Source of the DNA: Protula sp. h YS-2021
Lineage: Eukaryota > Annelida > Polychaeta > Sabellida > Serpulidae
Length of the DNA: 64,000 nt
Assembly (NCBI GenBank): GCA_949752745.1
Contig: OX457029.1
Coordinates: 47,112,228-47,176,227 of the forward strand
Direction: 5' to 3'
The notes beneath the pieces are model-generated. The model worked only from the letters and a program-made list of their open reading frames with translations, was not told where the DNA came from and searched no databases. Of the stretch, positions 61,679 through 64,000 are shown one piece after another. The translations under genes and the position numbers were made by a program. How positions within the stretch are numbered: the first letter of the stretch is position 1; the number at the start of each line of letters is the position of its first letter.

Positions 61679-64000
61679 TGTTGTGATTTGTTGTTTAGGA
61701 TTTTATTTAGGCACTTATTTAATCTTGAGAGTGCTGGATGCGCTATTGTTTTGAAAGCATATTAACGTGTCAGTCTGCAGCTCTGGCGAGTCACTTTTCT
61801 CGCACCGAGCACGTTTGCCCCCTCAAACTGCAAATAATAGACATTATTTCGGATCCAGTAAGGAATGTCGGATTGTATGATTTTTTGTTCGGCTCGTTTG
61901 AAATGGGGCGGGGGTAGGTCTATCACTGACATCACATCAGCGCTCGTATTCAGTTACTCAAACTCATACACCAAAAATAAGCTGGCGTATCATACTTCCT
62001 TGAGCATTTGCCTAGAACACATGTTCGAACTATACTACATCGAAAACTGCAGCGTTTATGACCTTTTGTGTACGAGGTGGGTATAAATGTTTGCTTGTAT
62101 AAATTAAATTAAATTAGTAAAAGTCCGTCGAAGAGATTTCTTCCTGAACTTTTGTATAATTTCAACCCGCCTCCATACTGGCTTAAAGTGAGCCTGAGTT
62201 TAGACTAAATCTGAGCCCAAGTTTTACTCAGTAAATACGAAAATCTCATAATTTGCTCAAATTTTTAGTTTTAGCGTGAAATTGAATATCGGCGCGTAAA
62301 TTGACTGCTACCTCGTTTGACCCACTGCAGTCTCGTAAAAATGAAGCCCACCCCTCCCCTCACCCCCAACCCCTCCTCTCATGCCGCCCCATAGGCCAGT
62401 CCCTCACTCTGAACTTTGAGATTGCTGGACAATCGTTTTAACCAATTGAGCCCATTGTTGTACATTTTTCTAGAAGCAAATAATATTGGCACAAAACGGA
62501 ATCTGTACGCTGAAAATATTGTGAAGTCAAGCGTCTGATTATTTTTTGTTAAAGTCCTGTTGGTGCCATCCAAATATTTGCTGCATAATACAACAAATTA
62601 TTGCAATTCCAACCACATTGGAATCAGGGACTTGCGTTATGTACAGTTTTTGACGAATGTTTTTAGTTCTGTCAACCAGGTATATAGATGTTCACAAAAT
62701 ATGAACTGGTGAGGAGTGCATTTCAGATGTCATAAAAATAGTAGTATTGAGTAGAATTCAACTTTACTTTTAAAACTGCAGGGAAACGGAACTGAGGTAC
62801 TTTTGAAGTCCGGGATTATGCGATGCGTTAATACCAAAAACTGAGCTTTCATTTGGCCGCGTCAGTAAGTTGGGGAAAGTGACCAGTCAGGATGTTGTTT
62901 AAGTATTTATTAGTTTAGTTTCAGCATTTCATTAAAACACTATGCACTGCACAGTATCCCGTAAACAAACGAGTTTCGCCAGTAGTTCGAAATTCAGAGA
63001 CCTCTTGTCATTGTTGTTGATCTTGTCAGCTGTTAGTGATTGATTAGCTTGTTGTATGTTGTTGCAGTGAGAGGGAAGTTGTTGTCGTTTGCAGGGCGTG
63101 AAATTAATGCTGGGTGGCGAACGGATGCATTTCCCTATTTGCCTTTTTCTGGTTGCCAGAGGGCAGCATTATGACACACAAAAATAGTGTCTTTCTGTAG
63201 TTTCGCGAATAGACAATTGCATAATAGAAATGCAATGTTAACAACACCTACCCTCTCCAAAACCTCTCTAATCTTTGTAATCTGGGAGATATGTGTATGT
63301 TTGTTGATGGGGGAGAGGGACTTAAGCGCCCTCCCCAACCATATTTACACGGAAAGGGCTATAGATCGCTGTTGGCTACTCGCTGTTTTTGTTTCGGATG
63401 AGATTTCTTTACCAGATTAGAGCGTATGAATCGTGAATCGTATATTTGTGTTTCAAGACATCTCGGCTTCAAAACTATCTCGACGTGGCCAAAGTGAGGA
63501 ACTCTACACGTCTTGAATACCGTAAAACAGCCGTTTGTCCTGTGTAAAATGTTGAGATAAAATTTCGTTCTGAAAAAAAAATGTTAGTAAAATATCTTGT
63601 GTGGAACGTAACCCAACTGGTATTAAGCGAGACCGACTCGGTAACTATTTTGCTCAAGCCGACTTACTCCTACGCCCGAGTCGATTTTGAAGCTGAGGTG
63701 TCTGTATCACCTTAGCGCAGTTGTCCCATGCGATGGTGGCCGCAGTTCTGTAATGCAGAAGGATCTCGGTTACATTTGGCATGTGTGTTTATGGATTCCC
63801 AGATATATGGGCACTTTATATGTGTTGTTTGAGTAGGGCCCTAGGGTGGGTGTTTCCTCAGGGATTACACACGTCACTCGTCATGTTACAACCTCGTTAC
63901 ACCGACTTGGCTGAGGTAGGGAAAATATGTCAATATATCCGCTCTTATATCCGATATTTTTAAACAGGGAAAGGCTTAACTGGGATCCCAAAAGTTATAT
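61679..64000. other. Host-like non-coding region
   Basis: 3' end of the cellular gene followed by sequence without supported genes. Short frames up to 77 codons look incidental. No viral feature seen. Confidence 0.55.

Overview
The window looks like a herpesvirus-related DNA element inside, or joined to, an invertebrate genome. The herpesvirus assignment rests on two genes: a capsid maturation protease fused to a scaffold (2689-4218, minus) and a UL52-type helicase-primase primase (14105-17110, plus). A 1218-codon gene (9756-13412, minus) fits a major capsid protein by size and setting. Bases 1 to about 34 kb are gene-dense, A+T-rich and almost free of broken frames. The right flank (about 53.6-64 kb) has long non-coding stretches, a decayed hAT-like transposase, a tRNA-like SINE fragment and a three-exon cellular gene. 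Pyrimidine-rich GTCCGTCC-type repeats hint at a mollusc or other lophotrochozoan host, but this is only an impression.

Layout. 0.6-6.2 kb: six minus-strand genes in a tight leftward run (two ATGA overlaps) including the protease-scaffold. 6.5-9.3 kb: three plus-strand genes. 9.8-13.4 kb: candidate major capsid protein. 14.1-17.1 kb: primase. 17.4-19.5 kb: an F/Env-like class I fusion glycoprotein with a furin site. 20.1-22.7 kb: a five-exon spliced RING-type regulator with three duplicated exons. 24.6-31.6 kb: deoxynucleoside kinase, a PI3/PI4-kinase-like protein, a zinc-ribbon protein, a NADAR protein and a 2OG-Fe(II) oxygenase. 31.9-33.3 kb: a tandem set of PC4/Sub1-like genes.

33.9-51.2 kb is an accessory arm. 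It holds five members of an apparently new repeat-domain family (11 units in all), an array of decayed copies of one member (35.2-39.4 kb), a near-perfect 90-bp-arm inverted repeat, a spliced gene carrying only the C-terminal half of WRNIP1/RarA, and a second F/Env-like glycoprotein without an obvious furin site. A zinc-finger tyrosine recombinase (51.3-53.6 kb) sits at the edge nearest the host-like DNA and is a candidate integrase.

Together these suggest a mobile herpesvirus-like element: capsid assembly and replication genes of herpesvirus type, envelope proteins of baculovirus-F/errantivirus type, nucleotide and chromatin accessory genes, and a recombinase. DNA polymerase, terminase, portal and helicase were not recognised and may lie left of base 1. 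All homology statements come from reading motifs; no search was run.
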